NCBI RefSeq assembly: GCF_964340395.1
Contig: NC_135564.1
Location: forward strand, 10,503,391-10,567,390
Source of the DNA: Glandiceps talaboti
Taxonomy: Eukaryota; Hemichordata; Enteropneusta; Spengelidae
Length of the DNA stretch: 64,000 nt
Direction of reading: 5' to 3'
Below are positions 54,241 to 64,000 of this stretch, one piece after another. The notes beneath the pieces were generated by a model. That model worked only from the letters and a program-made list of their open reading frames with translations. It had not been told where the DNA came from and ran no database searches. Every line of letters starts with the position of its first letter. Within the stretch, counting starts at the first letter, position 1. Made by a program: the position numbers and the translations under genes.

Positions 54241-55720
54241 AAAACCCACGAACAAACCAAAACTCAATAGCTTGTGGGACAAGACATTTGAAGTAATTAC
54301 ATTTACAGCCAAAACAGACAGTATTCTCCAGAAGACTACTTGTACAAATATGTAACATATACATTTACAATCAAAGTTGATCATTTTGGAAGTTTAGGTT
54401 GTTGTTTTACTTGATAGATAACAACACTTTTAGAACTGAATGCAGCTTGATTGTTATTGAGAATGAAAGTAATCAAAACTTGTGTAGTGAGTAAAACAAC
54501 CACCTCAACTTATCAAATGATCGACATTTGATCGTGTTATGTACAGTTTTCTGGTGAGCATTCCCTAGTTTAGCTGTAATGTGATCTAAAAGGAGGAGGA
54601 AAGTCAAAGTTACAAATTGTCAAGTCACAGATATTTTGTGAATGATAATTCTTTTGTGTGTGAATTTGCATTTTCATAATATATGGTGAGAATAAATGTT
54701 TGTGGCTGCTTTAGCACAAATGAAATTTCTACTCTCAGAGTTGAAAGAATTTTTGGAAGTTTATCTCTAATTGTTGCTGATGTCTGTCTTGTCAGGGATA
54801 TTTATACAGTAAGTTACAAATGAAAGTGTGTTGCCTTTCAAAATGATGACAATAATAATGATAATATCAAATTTGCGGAATGGATCATTTTATTTTTGGT
54901 TTTGATTAAATCATAAATGATTTTAGATTCAGGTTTTGTTTGTTTTTCGTGTGTATTGTCTGTTAAACATGTTTCTGTTTTATTGAGTGAGCTGCTTTTC
55001 AGCTTCCTTTGAGTGGTTAACATGTCTGGTATCAAGTAAATACTTTTTATTTTGTGGCGAGTTTTAAGAATTGTTGCCATGCTCCTTCAGATTAATACAG
55101 GGGTTGATAACTAGAAATCCTGTTAGTTGTGTCAAATAAGTGAATTTTCGCTTGCAAGAATGTGCTTCTAATTTCTGTTTGAATCACTCCCAAGCACTTG
55201 GATAACTACTGTCTTATCTGTGGACACACAGGGATGCAATACCATCATTCTTTTGTTCTGGACCAACATTTTCTATCGCTCTGCCAGATAACTTTTTCTC
55301 ACCCTAATCTGATAGTGGCTTTATAAGTGGAAAGTTACTTTAAGTCTGTCAGTGTAAACTTTTTGTTACATGTCCTTCTAGTCCAACTCCTACAGTGTCG
55401 TCTGAAATCTTAGACTTGTCCCTAGAGCCCTCTGTTATAATGAATATTTCATATTATAACTTAATATGTGACGTACAGTAATATTGATATTTGAGATCTA
55501 GTCAAGTCGTGTATTGTTACCTGTCAATCACAGTTTGTTCATTTCTAGCCAGACTCAAATGTTTCAGTGGTTTTCATTTATGATGGGTTTATTGTTGAGG
55601 ATTTGAAGGTGTTGCATGTTTATGGACAAATATATCCTGTCCCATAAGTGAAATGCTACACCGACCCCCATTTCCACAGTGTAGTATATATACATGTAAT
55701 TTGTACATCTCTTTGTACAG

Positions 55721-55954
55721 GACCACCTAGCAGACTGGTAAAAGATGAATTTGTTCATGAGTGTGTACAAGTTGAAGGAGGCCAACCTGGTACAAGTAAT
55801 GGCACCTTACAGACAATACAACATACCACCCAACCAGGGACACTACCTCACCCAGCCTCTCAATCCTCACCGGCCGATGCTTTTCCAAATAGATTATCAA
55901 TAATATCTCCTCAACAACCACCACCACCACCTCCACCACCACCACATAGTACAG
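55721..55954 (+). CDS. SMAD4: SMAD4 coding exon 4 (residues 147-225, linker)
   Basis: The exon completes codon G147 and encodes PPSRLVKDEFVHECVQVEGG, QPGTSNGTLQTIQHTTQPGT and a Ser/Pro-rich stretch that ends in nine prolines (P213-P221) and HST. The pattern VKDEFVH..GQP..TIQH matches the start of the human SMAD4 linker (VKDEYVH..GQP..TIQH). The rest of the linker is not conserved. The polyproline run is not a feature of human SMAD4 at this place and could be a binding site for proline-recognising domains or a slippage product (CCA repeats). Acceptor TTTGTACAG, donor ACAG|GTAAGA. It enters and leaves in phase 1. At 234 bp it is slightly longer than the human counterpart (213 bp). Confidence 0.93.
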
Positions 55955-56080
55955 GTAAGAGTCATCCATTTTTTTCTGATGGGAAAGTTGTGAAATAAAG
56001 AACAAAGAAAAAACAAATAACAAATACAACCAGATCAAGAATGATGAAGTGTCACATTCCTTGAGTTCCTCTAATGAAAC

Positions 56081-57150
56081 TGGCTCAATCAAAATCTGAC
56101 TAAAAGTGCTATATTATGTCATCTGGCTCAACCAAAATGTGACTAAAAGTGATACATTTTATTGTCTGGCTCAATCAAAATCTGACTAAAAGTGCTATAT
56201 TATGTCATCTGGCTCAACCAAAATGTGACTAAAAGTGATACATTTTATTGTCTGGCTCAATCAAAATCTGACTAAAAGTGCTATATTATGTCATCTGGCT
56301 CAACCAAAATGTGACTAAAAGTGATACATTTTATTGTCTGGCTCAATCAAAATCTGACTAAAAGTGCTATATTATGTCATCTGGCTCAACCAAAATGTGA
56401 CTAAAAGTGATACATTTTATTGTCTGGCTCAATCAAAATCTGACTAAAAGTGCTATATTATGTCATCTGGCTCAACCAAAATGTGACTAAAAGTGATACA
56501 TTTTATTGTCTGGCTCAATCAAAATCTGACTAAAAGTGCTATATTATGTCATCTGGCTCAACCAAAATGTGACTAAAAGTGATACATTTTATTGTCTGGC
56601 TCAATCAAAATCTGACTAAAAGTGCTATATTATGTCATCTGGCTCAACCAAAATGTGACTAAAAGTGATACATTTTATTGTCTGGCTCAACCAAAATCTG
56701 ACTAAAAGTGCTACATTTTATTGTCTGGCTCAATCAAAATCTGACTAAAAGTGCTATATTATGTCATCTGGCTCAACCAAAATGTGACTAAAAGTGATAC
56801 ATTTTATTGTCTGGCTCAATCAAAATCTGACTAAAAGTGCTATATTATGTCATCTGGCTCAACCAAAATCTGACTAAAAGTGATACATTTTATTGTCTGG
56901 CTCAACCAAAATCTGACTAAAAGTGCTACATTTTATTGTCTGGCTCAATCAAAATCTGACTAAAAGTGCTATATTATGTCATCTGGCTCAACCAAAATGT
57001 GACTAAAAGTGATACATTTTATTGTCTGGCTCAATCAAAATCTGACTAAAAGTGCTATATTATGTCATCTGGCTCAACCAAAATGTGACTAAAAGTGATA
57101 CATTTTATTGTCTGGCTCAACCAAAATCTGACTAAAAGTGCTACATTTTT
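56081..57150 (+). repeat. 43-bp minisatellite, 25 units in perfect register
   Basis: Units start TGGCTCAA every 43 bp from 56081 to 57113 without an indel. Two main types alternate. Type A has CAATC, ATCTG and GTGCTATATTATGTCATC. Type B has CAACC, ATGTG and GTGATACATTTTATTGTC. A third type C (CAACC, ATCTG, GTGCTACATTTTATTGTC) occurs at 56683, 56898 and 57113. The order is mainly A-B dimers of 86 bp, so the array has grown as dimers. The near-identity of units points to recent expansion. The last unit is cut by the element at 57152. Confidence 0.97.
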
Positions 57151-57151
57151 A

Positions 57152-58085
57152 GTCCCCGCCGGACAAAGTCCGGGACGGGGACTTATGGATTGGGTTCTGT
57201 CCGTCCGTCTGTCCGTCCGTCCGTCCACAGCCGTTTTTTGGAGATGCCTGGACTGATTTTTTTCAAACTTGGCACTGGGGCAACATACAGTGGCATACAT
57301 ATGCATGTCAATTTGTTTCATGATACGATCCAATATGGCCGCCTAGCAGCCATTTTGTTTGCAAATTTTCCCTGTCTAAAGCCATAACTCGGACATGCTT
57401 GAACAGATCTCATTCAAAGTTGGCATTAGGACAGTGTTCTATGACATACATGTGCATATCCATTTTCGTCGTGATACGATCCAATATGGCCGCCTGGCAG
57501 CCATTTTGTTTGTGAATTTTCCATGTCCAAAGCCATAACTCAGACATGCTTAAACAGATCTCATTCAAAGTTGGCATTAGGACAGTGTTCTATGACATAC
57601 ATGTGCATATCCATTTTTGTCGTGATACAATCCAATATGGCTGCCTGGCAGCTATTTTGTTTGTGAATTTTCCATGTCCAAAGCCATAACTCAGACATGC
57701 TTGAACAGATCTCATTCAAAGTTGATATTAGGACAGTGTTCTATAACATACATGTGCATATCCATTTTTGTCGTGATACGATCCAATATGGCTGCCTGGC
57801 AGCTATTTTGTTTGTGAATTTTCCATGTCCAAAGCCATAACTCAGACATGCTTGAACAGATCTCATTCAAAGTTGGTATCAGGACAGTGTTCTATGACAT
57901 ACATGTGCATATCCATTTTCATCATGATATGATCCCCCATACCCAACCAATCCTTTATTGTTGTAGGCATGTTCCATGTCCAACAAGCAGACACAACATA
58001 TCTAAGTCTGTTTGATTTAGGTTCACAATTGTTGTTGCGTGATCAGAGTAGTGATAATTCCTTAAAACCCAATCAAAGCGGGGAC
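57152..58085 (+). mobile_element. 934-bp TA-flanked element made of 151-bp repeats
   Basis: The ends are GTCCCCGC and its inverse GCGGGGAC, each flanked by TA (57150-57151, 58086-58087). Near the left end CCGGAC, AAA, GTCCGG forms a tight hairpin, followed by GTCCGTCC repeats. The interior is a tandem array of 151-bp units starting at 57230, 57381, 57532, 57683 and 57834 (GCCATAACTC, CAGATCTCATTCAAAGTTGG, GACAGTGTTCTATGACATAC, GATCCAATATGGC, GGCAGC). The first and last units are the most diverged. It interrupts the 43-bp minisatellite. It has no coding capacity. A TA duplication suggests Tc1/mariner-type integration, but the terminal repeats are short, so the class is uncertain. Confidence 0.82.
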
Positions 58086-58112
58086 TATGTCATTCTCAAT
58101 GACTTGTATCTT

Positions 58113-58327
58113 CTGGCTCAACCAAAATCTGACTAAAATGCAACATTTTATTGTCTGGCTCAACCAAAATCTGACAAAAAGTGCTGCATTTTATTGTCTG
58201 GCTCAACCAAAATCTTACCAACAGAGATATTTCTTGAGCCAGAAGAAAATGTGTAGCACTTTTGGTAAGATTTTTGTTCAGCCTGACAATACAATGTAGC
58301 AGTGTTAATAAGATTTTCGTTGAGCGA
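58113..58327. repeat. diverged right part of the 43-bp minisatellite, with inverted units
   Basis: Units in + orientation start at 58113, 58156 and 58199 (the last is cut short). From about 58227 the sequence turns round: two complete units in minus orientation occupy 58242-58284 and 58285-58327, each 43 bp long. They are more diverged than units on the left side of the inserted element. Confidence 0.88.
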
Positions 58328-60059
58328 GACAAAGTTTGGTTTCGGACTTGGTGATTTTAATTGTAAAACATCAATAATGGGAATCCTGTTTGAAACATCT
58401 GTTTTAAACATTTCTTTCAGAACTGTTTGTACAAATCGTTATTTCCAATATTTTTTCCAAAAGATAGATGGGTAAATATTGCAATATTGGTATTTCCAAC
58501 CAAAAATACAAATAAATCTGAGGTTACAATTTTTCCGTTAGACTTTTATTAATTATACACATCTCAACTACGAGACAAAAAATCTTGAATCCCTTATTCT
58601 GCTATTTGAGTTTATGTTTTTTTCCTTCAATTTAAGTGTCTGAATTCATGTAATTATTTTTTTTTGAGACTCAAAGTGTTTTATTTTGAGGTGTGAGGTG
58701 GAATTGAAATAAAATGCAATTCGTACACGACTGTGTACTCTTGAAAATCTAAACTGAGTTCCAAAGGGCACTGAAAATGTAGCATCACTAGCAATATTTA
58801 GCTCCATTCGAATCACTCACATATGTTTCTGATGACCAGAGAAGCTCCCCTGATTTAAAATGAAATCTTTCCCAAACCATCATATGGCTATTTAAAATGA
58901 TGGAAGACAGGATTTGGGACACCACACATTTTTTTTTTTGTGATTCGATGATCAAACTGGGCAATAATTGACCTTTGACCTTTCAGATGTGAATCAGAGG
59001 ACATTTCTGAACATGAGTCTTCTGAAGGTTAGGTTTCTTTAATATGAAATTGTTCGACAGCCAAGTTTGCTTTTATCATATTGATTTCTTTTGAAATATT
59101 CATGACCAAGCTGAATGTGAACAAACTCCAAATTTTCATAAACATGGAGATATTATTTCAATATATGTATATATTATGTATGAATGTATCAATATTTATA
59201 TCTGTGTTCTAAGTAACCATACCACAACTGTAACTTTCTTGCTTGGCAGAAGCTTAAAGTTTAATGGAGTCAGTCTGCAACTTTATGAGAGTGTGGTTAC
59301 TTTTGTTTCATATTTCATTACGCTGCTACATGTAACTACATTTTTAATCCGGGCTAACATCTGGTAGAAGTGTGACTATGTACTCAGATATGATAGGAAA
59401 ATTATACAGTGACATAATTTTTACTAAAAATATTCGGACAACAACAGAATTTTGATTACTAAGTCTGTATTTGTATATTCAACCAACTTTATCATGCTGC
59501 CATCCGTGGTGATTTGTTCCTAAATATGTTATGAATGTATGTGTTATTATCTACTGACTTTAACCAAAATGTAGCCTTTGTTACAGTCTATATACTTTAA
59601 ATCTGGAATTGAAAAAAATTCAGCTGTCCAAGTAAATAACAGCGGTAGTCTGATTTGAACCCCTATATGTAGGGTTTGAAATGTACTGTTGAGAGAGATT
59701 TGAGACAAAGATAATGAAATTCTTCAATATCAGAAATTATATTGAAAAAATACTCAGTCTTTTTGTGTCCGACAACCAAATTTGACTTGTCAGTTTGATT
59801 TTGGAGGAGCTTTGGCTGTAGATGAATATGAAATTGTTTCAAAAATTGTCAAAAAAATGTTCAGCTGAAATGTTTTGTGTGTGTTTTGTACATGCTCTTA
59901 ATCACTCATTACTTAGAGCAGTGAAGGGTAACAGGAATGTCAACAATTCATTCAATGTCAACAGTCATTCAGAAGAAAAAAAAATGTCCTTTTTGAAGTA
60001 TCTTATTTGTGAACACGTTCTGAAATGTACAAGCATTGCAACAAAGAAACCTCACTGAT

Positions 60060-60650
60060 AGGTCCAAAATGAGAATGAAATTTTTTTTTGCCAAATATTC
60101 AGATAAGAGATTTTGGGAAGTATGAAGCTGCTGAACTGTAGATTATTAGTGTACTTTTGAAGTATAAAAATTTCTCATTAGTGAAAATTTGTCAAAAGAT
60201 GATGGATAAGTAATTTAGTCAAAATTTATATCAAATTTAGGATGGATTGATGGAAAGGTTGAAACTATTAAACCAAATCTATAATCTTTGAACATGAAAA
60301 TATTTTGCAAAATTTTGGCGGAAAAGATGACAAATAAATTTAAATAAAGAATTATGACAGATTTAAAAGGAAATTCTAAAACTAATGAGCCAAATTTATG
60401 TTATTTGTGAACATGAACATTTTTTTGGCTAAAAATTTGTCAAAGAGATGACAAATGGCTAAATTTGTAAAAGTTAATTTCAGATTTTAACATGATAAGT
60501 GTGAACCCAAAGAACCAAACCAATGTTACATTTGAACATGAACATTTTTTTTGCAGTAAAATTTGCAAAGAAATGATAGATAACTAATTTAGTTGAAGTT
60601 TTTTAAGAATGAAAGTCTGAAACTAATGAGCCTTATCAATGCTATCATAA
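60060..60650. repeat. degenerate tandem array, about 115 bp unit, about 5 copies
   Basis: Copies share GAACATGAACATTTTTTTGC or a variant, AAAATTTGTCAAAGAGATGA or a variant, TAATTTAGT and AACTAATGAGCC. Very diverged, with approximate borders. Confidence 0.6.
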
Positions 60651-60989
60651 ACTGTCTCAGTTAGCCATTTGTCATTTTTGAAGTGCGTGAATTTATAATG
60701 TCATCAAAGATACTACTTTGGAAGTACCCCTCTCTCTCTAAGTAGCTTTGTAGAGTTCAACCAGTCTTGTGTGTGCATCTACCATATGGCATACATAAAT
60801 TGCAACCAAGAGCTGTACATGGAATAACATGATTAATATTTCAAATTGTTCATTTAAAAATCGTAGATTTGATTGAGGTTATGCATAATTTAGTAGGCTG
60901 AATTTCCACTCGTGGCAAGACGAAACTTTTTGTTGATATATTGAGCCATGATGTAGCTAATACTTTGAATTAAGGGAAAGATCTTAGGA

Positions 60990-61145
60990 TGAGCGTTAAC
61001 CTTTAGGTGTGAAAAATGCAGTCTGGCAGAGCTATACAAAAAGTTGGCCCAGAACAAAAGAATAATCCTATTAAAGCCCTGTGGCTCCACTGATAGGATA
61101 ACGCTAATGTTAAGAACCTGGGATTGAAACCTTGGCCTTTAAAAG
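60990..61145 (+). repeat. dispersed repeat, copy 2 (partner at 40057-40240)
   Basis: Same ordered words as the copy just after the microexon: CTTTAGGTGTGA, GTCTGGCAGAGCTATA, AAAAAGTTGG, AGAATAATCC, CTCCACTGATAGGATAA, GGGATTGAAA. A further partial repeat of GGCAGAGCTATAGAAAAG lies at about 61189. Confidence 0.65.
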
Positions 61146-61212
61146 CGCAGTGTGGATGAGGATTGAAACGTGGGTATGAAAATCAGTTTGGCAGAGCTAT
61201 AGAAAAGTTTTT

Positions 61213-61900
61213 TTTCTTTTTATAAGGGGCCTTGTCACTACGAGTCGTGAGATGGGTCACGAGTATTGTCTGAGTGAATGAAAAAAATATATTGGGGATT
61301 AATATAATTATACCTCCTCAAGCATAAGTTATGAAAAATCTTGGAAAATAATGGCGATTTGGAATGTTTTGACTCCTATTTTGAGCATTGCAGAACAGAT
61401 GTCATAGACATGGGTTATTGTGACGTAGAACGACCAGGGTATACAATCCATATTTTGTGTTCAAAGACAATAACTTGGCTTGTACATGGTATAATTAGAT
61501 TCAATATTTTTCTTTGTTCAGCCAAGGAAAATATGAGTGACCTAAGGGGCCCTTGTTAATACTCGTCTAGCAACTCGTAGTGACAACCCTGAAGTCACAA
61601 GTATTTTCCGGCTGAATGAAGAAAAATGTTGGAGAATAATATAATTGTACCATCACCAGTACCGGTGTTAAAATTTGTGAAAGTAATGAATAGCAATTTT
61701 GAGCGTTTTGACTTGTATTTTGAACATAGCAGAACCAATGACGTAGACATGTGTTGTTGTGATGTAGAATGACCAGAGTATATATCCCATATTTTTTGTT
61801 GAATCTGGCTTGTGCATTGTGTAATGTTGCATATTCCAAAATGCAGATAATGAATAGAATAGAAGTAGATAGAAACACACAACAGTTGTGTGTCGGATTC
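61213..61900. repeat. old tandem duplication, about 345-350 bp unit, 2 copies
   Basis: Matching words in both halves are GGCTGAATGAA or GAGTGAATGAA, AATAATATAATT, GTTTTGACT, TATTTTGA, CATAGACATG or GTAGACATG, TAGAA.GACCAG and CTTGTGCAT or CTTGTACAT. The first half is bounded by inverted words (CTTGTCACTACGAGT at 61219, ACTCGTAGTGACAA at 61572), so the unit may itself be an old inverted-ended element. Confidence 0.65.
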
Positions 61901-62566
61901 ATTACTTTTACTTGGTTAAACTAGAAAGGTTTCATTTCAAGCAAGACTTTGTTGAACGACTGTTTAAATATGTACAAATGTACAAAGCATAACACTGAGA
62001 CAACAGTTGTCGTTGCCATGCCAAATTGATTAGGTTTCGCAGACCAGTTGATGGTAAAATAGAAAAATTTCAGGAAAGCATTGGTTAAAGGATTATGTCA
62101 ATAAAGATATGACAATAACATTGAGGACGGAATATTTGATAAATTTGATGCCCATAAGCTAATCTTAAAATAAGATATTTTGGGTTGAAATTTAATCACT
62201 AAAGGAGAAATTTCTCTTGAGGCACTCAGTGACATCTGCAATGGGTCATATAATGACTAAATGTAAACGACTTCAGGCAACTTCTTCTCAGAAATATAAC
62301 TTTTTTTTGAGTTTGTTTGTCCTTAAAAGTACATCTAGGAGTATCCGAAAAAAGGCTAACTGATTATTGCAATCTTTGCACCACAATACGCAGATACTTT
62401 TCTGTGGGTTTCTAGAGGAAGATAGTTTTGTTGTTGTTGTAAATTCTGAAGTGCACATGTAAGATCTGTATGACATTGGGGTTCAATTTGAACAAGCCTC
62501 TTTCCTCTCTAAGTTCTCTAAGCTGAAATTTTGTTTAGTTCTCATGTCTACCCACATGCAGAGTCA

Positions 62567-63026
62567 CAGAGCTTGATTTTAACTTCTACACTTGGTAGTC
62601 AGATAGCCAAGTGAACTGTTTCAGCTACAGTTTTCTGTTAATTTCCATTGCTCTAACAGACTACCACCTTGTGAATTTTGCAGTCCAGATACATTTGTAC
62701 AATATTTAGTAGTCGATATGTCCTGGACTACTGCTAATTTTGTAGTCTAGATTCAATGCTTAGTAGTCGATATGTCCTGGACTACTGCTAATTTTGTAGT
62801 CTAGATTCAATGCTTAGTAGTCGATATGTCCTGGACTACTGCTAATTTTGTAGTCTAGATACAATGTTTAGTAGTCGATATGTCCTGGACTACTGCTAAT
62901 TTGGTAGTCTAGATACAATGTTTAGTAGTCTATGTGTCCTGGGCTACTGCTAATTTGGTAGTGTAGATACAATGTTTAGTAGTCTATGTGCCCAAGACTA
63001 TACTGTTTCAGTAAATTCAAGCCCTG
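62567..63026 (-). mobile_element. CAGGGCTC-family element with expanded 54-bp unit
   Basis: Ends read CAGAGCTTGATTTTAAC on the left and, as reverse complement, CAGGGCTTGAATTTACT on the right. The interior has TCTGACTACCAAG and AACAGAAAACTGTAGCTGAA (as reverse complement) and then about six 54-bp units starting at 62709, 62763, 62817, 62871 and onwards. It ends 192 bp before exon 5. Flanks CAGAGTCA and CAGAATTT agree at only 5 of 8 bases, so the target duplication is uncertain. Confidence 0.8.
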
Positions 63027-63218
63027 CAGAATTTAAGGGATGACAGGATACAAACTGTAAAACCAAAAGATGCAAACTATGAAACCTCACACAGACCAAT
63101 AAGAATATAGTATAGGTAAATGCTGACCAATGAGAATATAACATAGCTAAATGCTGACCAATCAAAAATGGGATATTGACAGATACTGTACAATAACTCT
63201 TATTATTCCCCTCTTCAG

Positions 63219-63323
63219 ATGTTGGAAGCCCACCGGGACAACCAGTCCCAGTTAGTATAACTGGAGCCAATGGTTTTATTGGCAATGAGTCTGTTCCTCC
63301 AAATACGGATCCTGACAGACAAA
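63219..63323 (+). CDS. SMAD4: SMAD4 coding exon 5 (residues 225-259, linker), continues beyond window
   Basis: The exon completes codon D225 and encodes VGSPPGQPVPVSITGANGFI, then GNESVPPNTDPDRQ and the first base of the next codon. This is Pro/Gly/Ser-rich linker sequence without a domain, and not conserved enough to align with confidence. The assignment rests on a good acceptor (TTCCCCTCTTCAG), a donor GTGAGC, the 1-1 phase shared with exons 3 and 4, and position. The frame would hit a stop four codons after the donor if not spliced. The MH2 domain, which binds phosphorylated Smads, is not in the window. Confidence 0.75.
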
Positions 63324-64000
63324 GTGAGCATTTATGAACTTGTAGAAAGCACATTTCTAGCCTCAGCTTGCTGCCATCTGCCGTAGAATAGTTGGCTAGA
63401 TTGCTTTATATAAATAAATCTGCCTTATCTCAGAGGTTACTGCAGCCTGTGGAAATTATGGAATCTTAAGTTGAAAATTGCCTGTATGAATTTCTAAAAA
63501 GTTGAAAATTGCCTGTATGAATTGTTTTTTAAATTTAAAGTAAAAAATGTCTGTATCATAAAGATGCATGCTTATGTATAAAAACTACAAATTTTATAGT
63601 AGAAATTTAAGTTTCAGAATTCAAATTTAAAAAAAACAACACTTTTTGTGTGTACATTTTTCTATGTGCAAAATTAAAAACTATGAATTTCAAGGGAGAA
63701 ATTGATTTAAAAAAAAAAAAATTTGTAAATGTTGGTGAACTGTTTTCTCTTATATGAAAAAGATAAACTGCTAATTTGAAATGTTATGAGATATGGAAAA
63801 AAAATTGTGTATTGCTCCATAACTTTGGAATTCAGAACCCCAAATTTTCTTGTATTGTTTCAAAAGAACCGGTATCAAAACTTTTAAATGGCAGTTTGGA
63901 GAAAATTGAAGGGCTTTCATTTTCAGTGAAAAAGTTTTGATAAATGAAAGTTGATGTCCAAATTTTGAATTTCATATTTTAAATTTGTTTTAAAATTAAT
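63324..64000 (+). other. SMAD4: start of SMAD4 intron 5
   Basis: AT-rich sequence after the GTGAGC donor, with several A-runs and a local repeat of AAGTTGAAAATTGCCTGTAT near 63471 and 63500. No further exon is recognisable before the window ends. Confidence 0.8.

Larger units (their letters stand above)
39949..55720 (+). other. SMAD4: SMAD4 intron 3, 15,772 bp
   Basis: Donor GTAGGT, acceptor CTCTTTGTACAG. It contains MITEs, a foldback element and several minisatellites, listed separately. I see nothing beyond low-complexity runs in 40715-41655, 41865-42595, 43030-45190, 46010-48245, 50060-51120 and 52900-53330. 43600-43960 has a (GTCCATC)-like start and a loose resemblance to the element at 57152, too weak to call. 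54240-55720 also holds nothing recognisable. Confidence 0.9.
55955..63218 (+). other. SMAD4: SMAD4 intron 4, 7,264 bp
   Basis: Donor GTAAGA, acceptor TTCCCCTCTTCAG. It contains the 43-bp minisatellite with its inserted element, old repeats and a CAGGGCTC-family element. I see nothing but AT-rich sequence in 58330-60060 and 61905-62560. Linker exons of SMAD4 are poorly conserved, so a short missed exon cannot be excluded. Confidence 0.88.

Noticed and set aside
54035-54384. Three overlapping frames over 100 codons
   Set aside because: C- and A-rich low-complexity tract gives poly-Pro/Lys and poly-Phe/Gly; not a gene.
55727-56092. 121-codon minus-strand frame opposite exon 4
   Set aside because: It is the shadow of the SMAD4 linker exon; its Val/Glu-rich run is the complement of the CCA proline codons.
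56081-57150. 43-bp repeat array considered as a CRISPR array
   Set aside because: No repeat/spacer division: the whole 43 bp is conserved and alternates between two types. Eukaryotic context.
63219-63360. Minus-strand 118-codon frame over exon 5
   Set aside because: Shadow of the + strand exon; no recognisable protein.

Overview
The window is animal nuclear DNA. It is AT-rich, crowded with microsatellites and minisatellites, and its only confidently recognisable host gene is one multi-exon gene on the + strand. Five coding exons (4638-4871, 38413-38587, 39919-39948, 55721-55954, 63219-63323) with GT..AG borders join in frame into the first 259 codons of SMAD4, the common-mediator Smad of TGF-beta/BMP signalling. 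The complete MH1 DNA-binding domain, the nuclear-export segment and part of the linker are present. The MH2 domain must lie beyond the right edge. The very conserved MH1 sequence with a divergent linker, together with the repeat content and many TACATGTA words, suggests a marine invertebrate bilaterian, but I cannot name the species or phylum.

Layout. 1-3200 is upstream DNA with large tetranucleotide and (AT)n microsatellites. About 3200-4637 is visibly richer in CpG and probably holds the promoter and 5' UTR. Exon 1 is followed by a 33.5-kb intron 1 (4872-38412), a 1.3-kb intron 2, a 30-bp microexon, a 15.8-kb intron 3, exon 4, a 7.3-kb intron 4, exon 5 and the start of intron 5. Exon lengths and phases for exons 1-3 (83-codon-equivalent break, 175 bp, 30 bp) match the human SMAD4 gene as I know it.

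The introns carry a dense set of tandem arrays (units of about 22 to 170 bp) and small non-autonomous transposons. Several transposons are well delimited by the sequence itself: a hAT-type MITE family with 8-bp target duplications (best copy 41664-41856), two PIF/Harbinger-type MITE families with TWA duplications, a 236-bp foldback element with a perfect 9-bp duplication (48250-48485), and a 934-bp TA-flanked element (57152-58085) built from 151-bp repeats that landed inside a 43-bp minisatellite. A further dispersed family starting CAGGGCTC carries an internal 54-bp unit that is single in one copy and expanded to six or seven units in others. A decayed non-LTR retrotransposon tail lies at about 36560-37156.

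No RNA gene, CRISPR array or second host gene could be supported. The nearest thing to an unexplained coding signal is a 204-codon open frame on the minus strand (32233-32847). All positions were read by eye. Borders of degenerate arrays are approximate, and no similarity search was possible.
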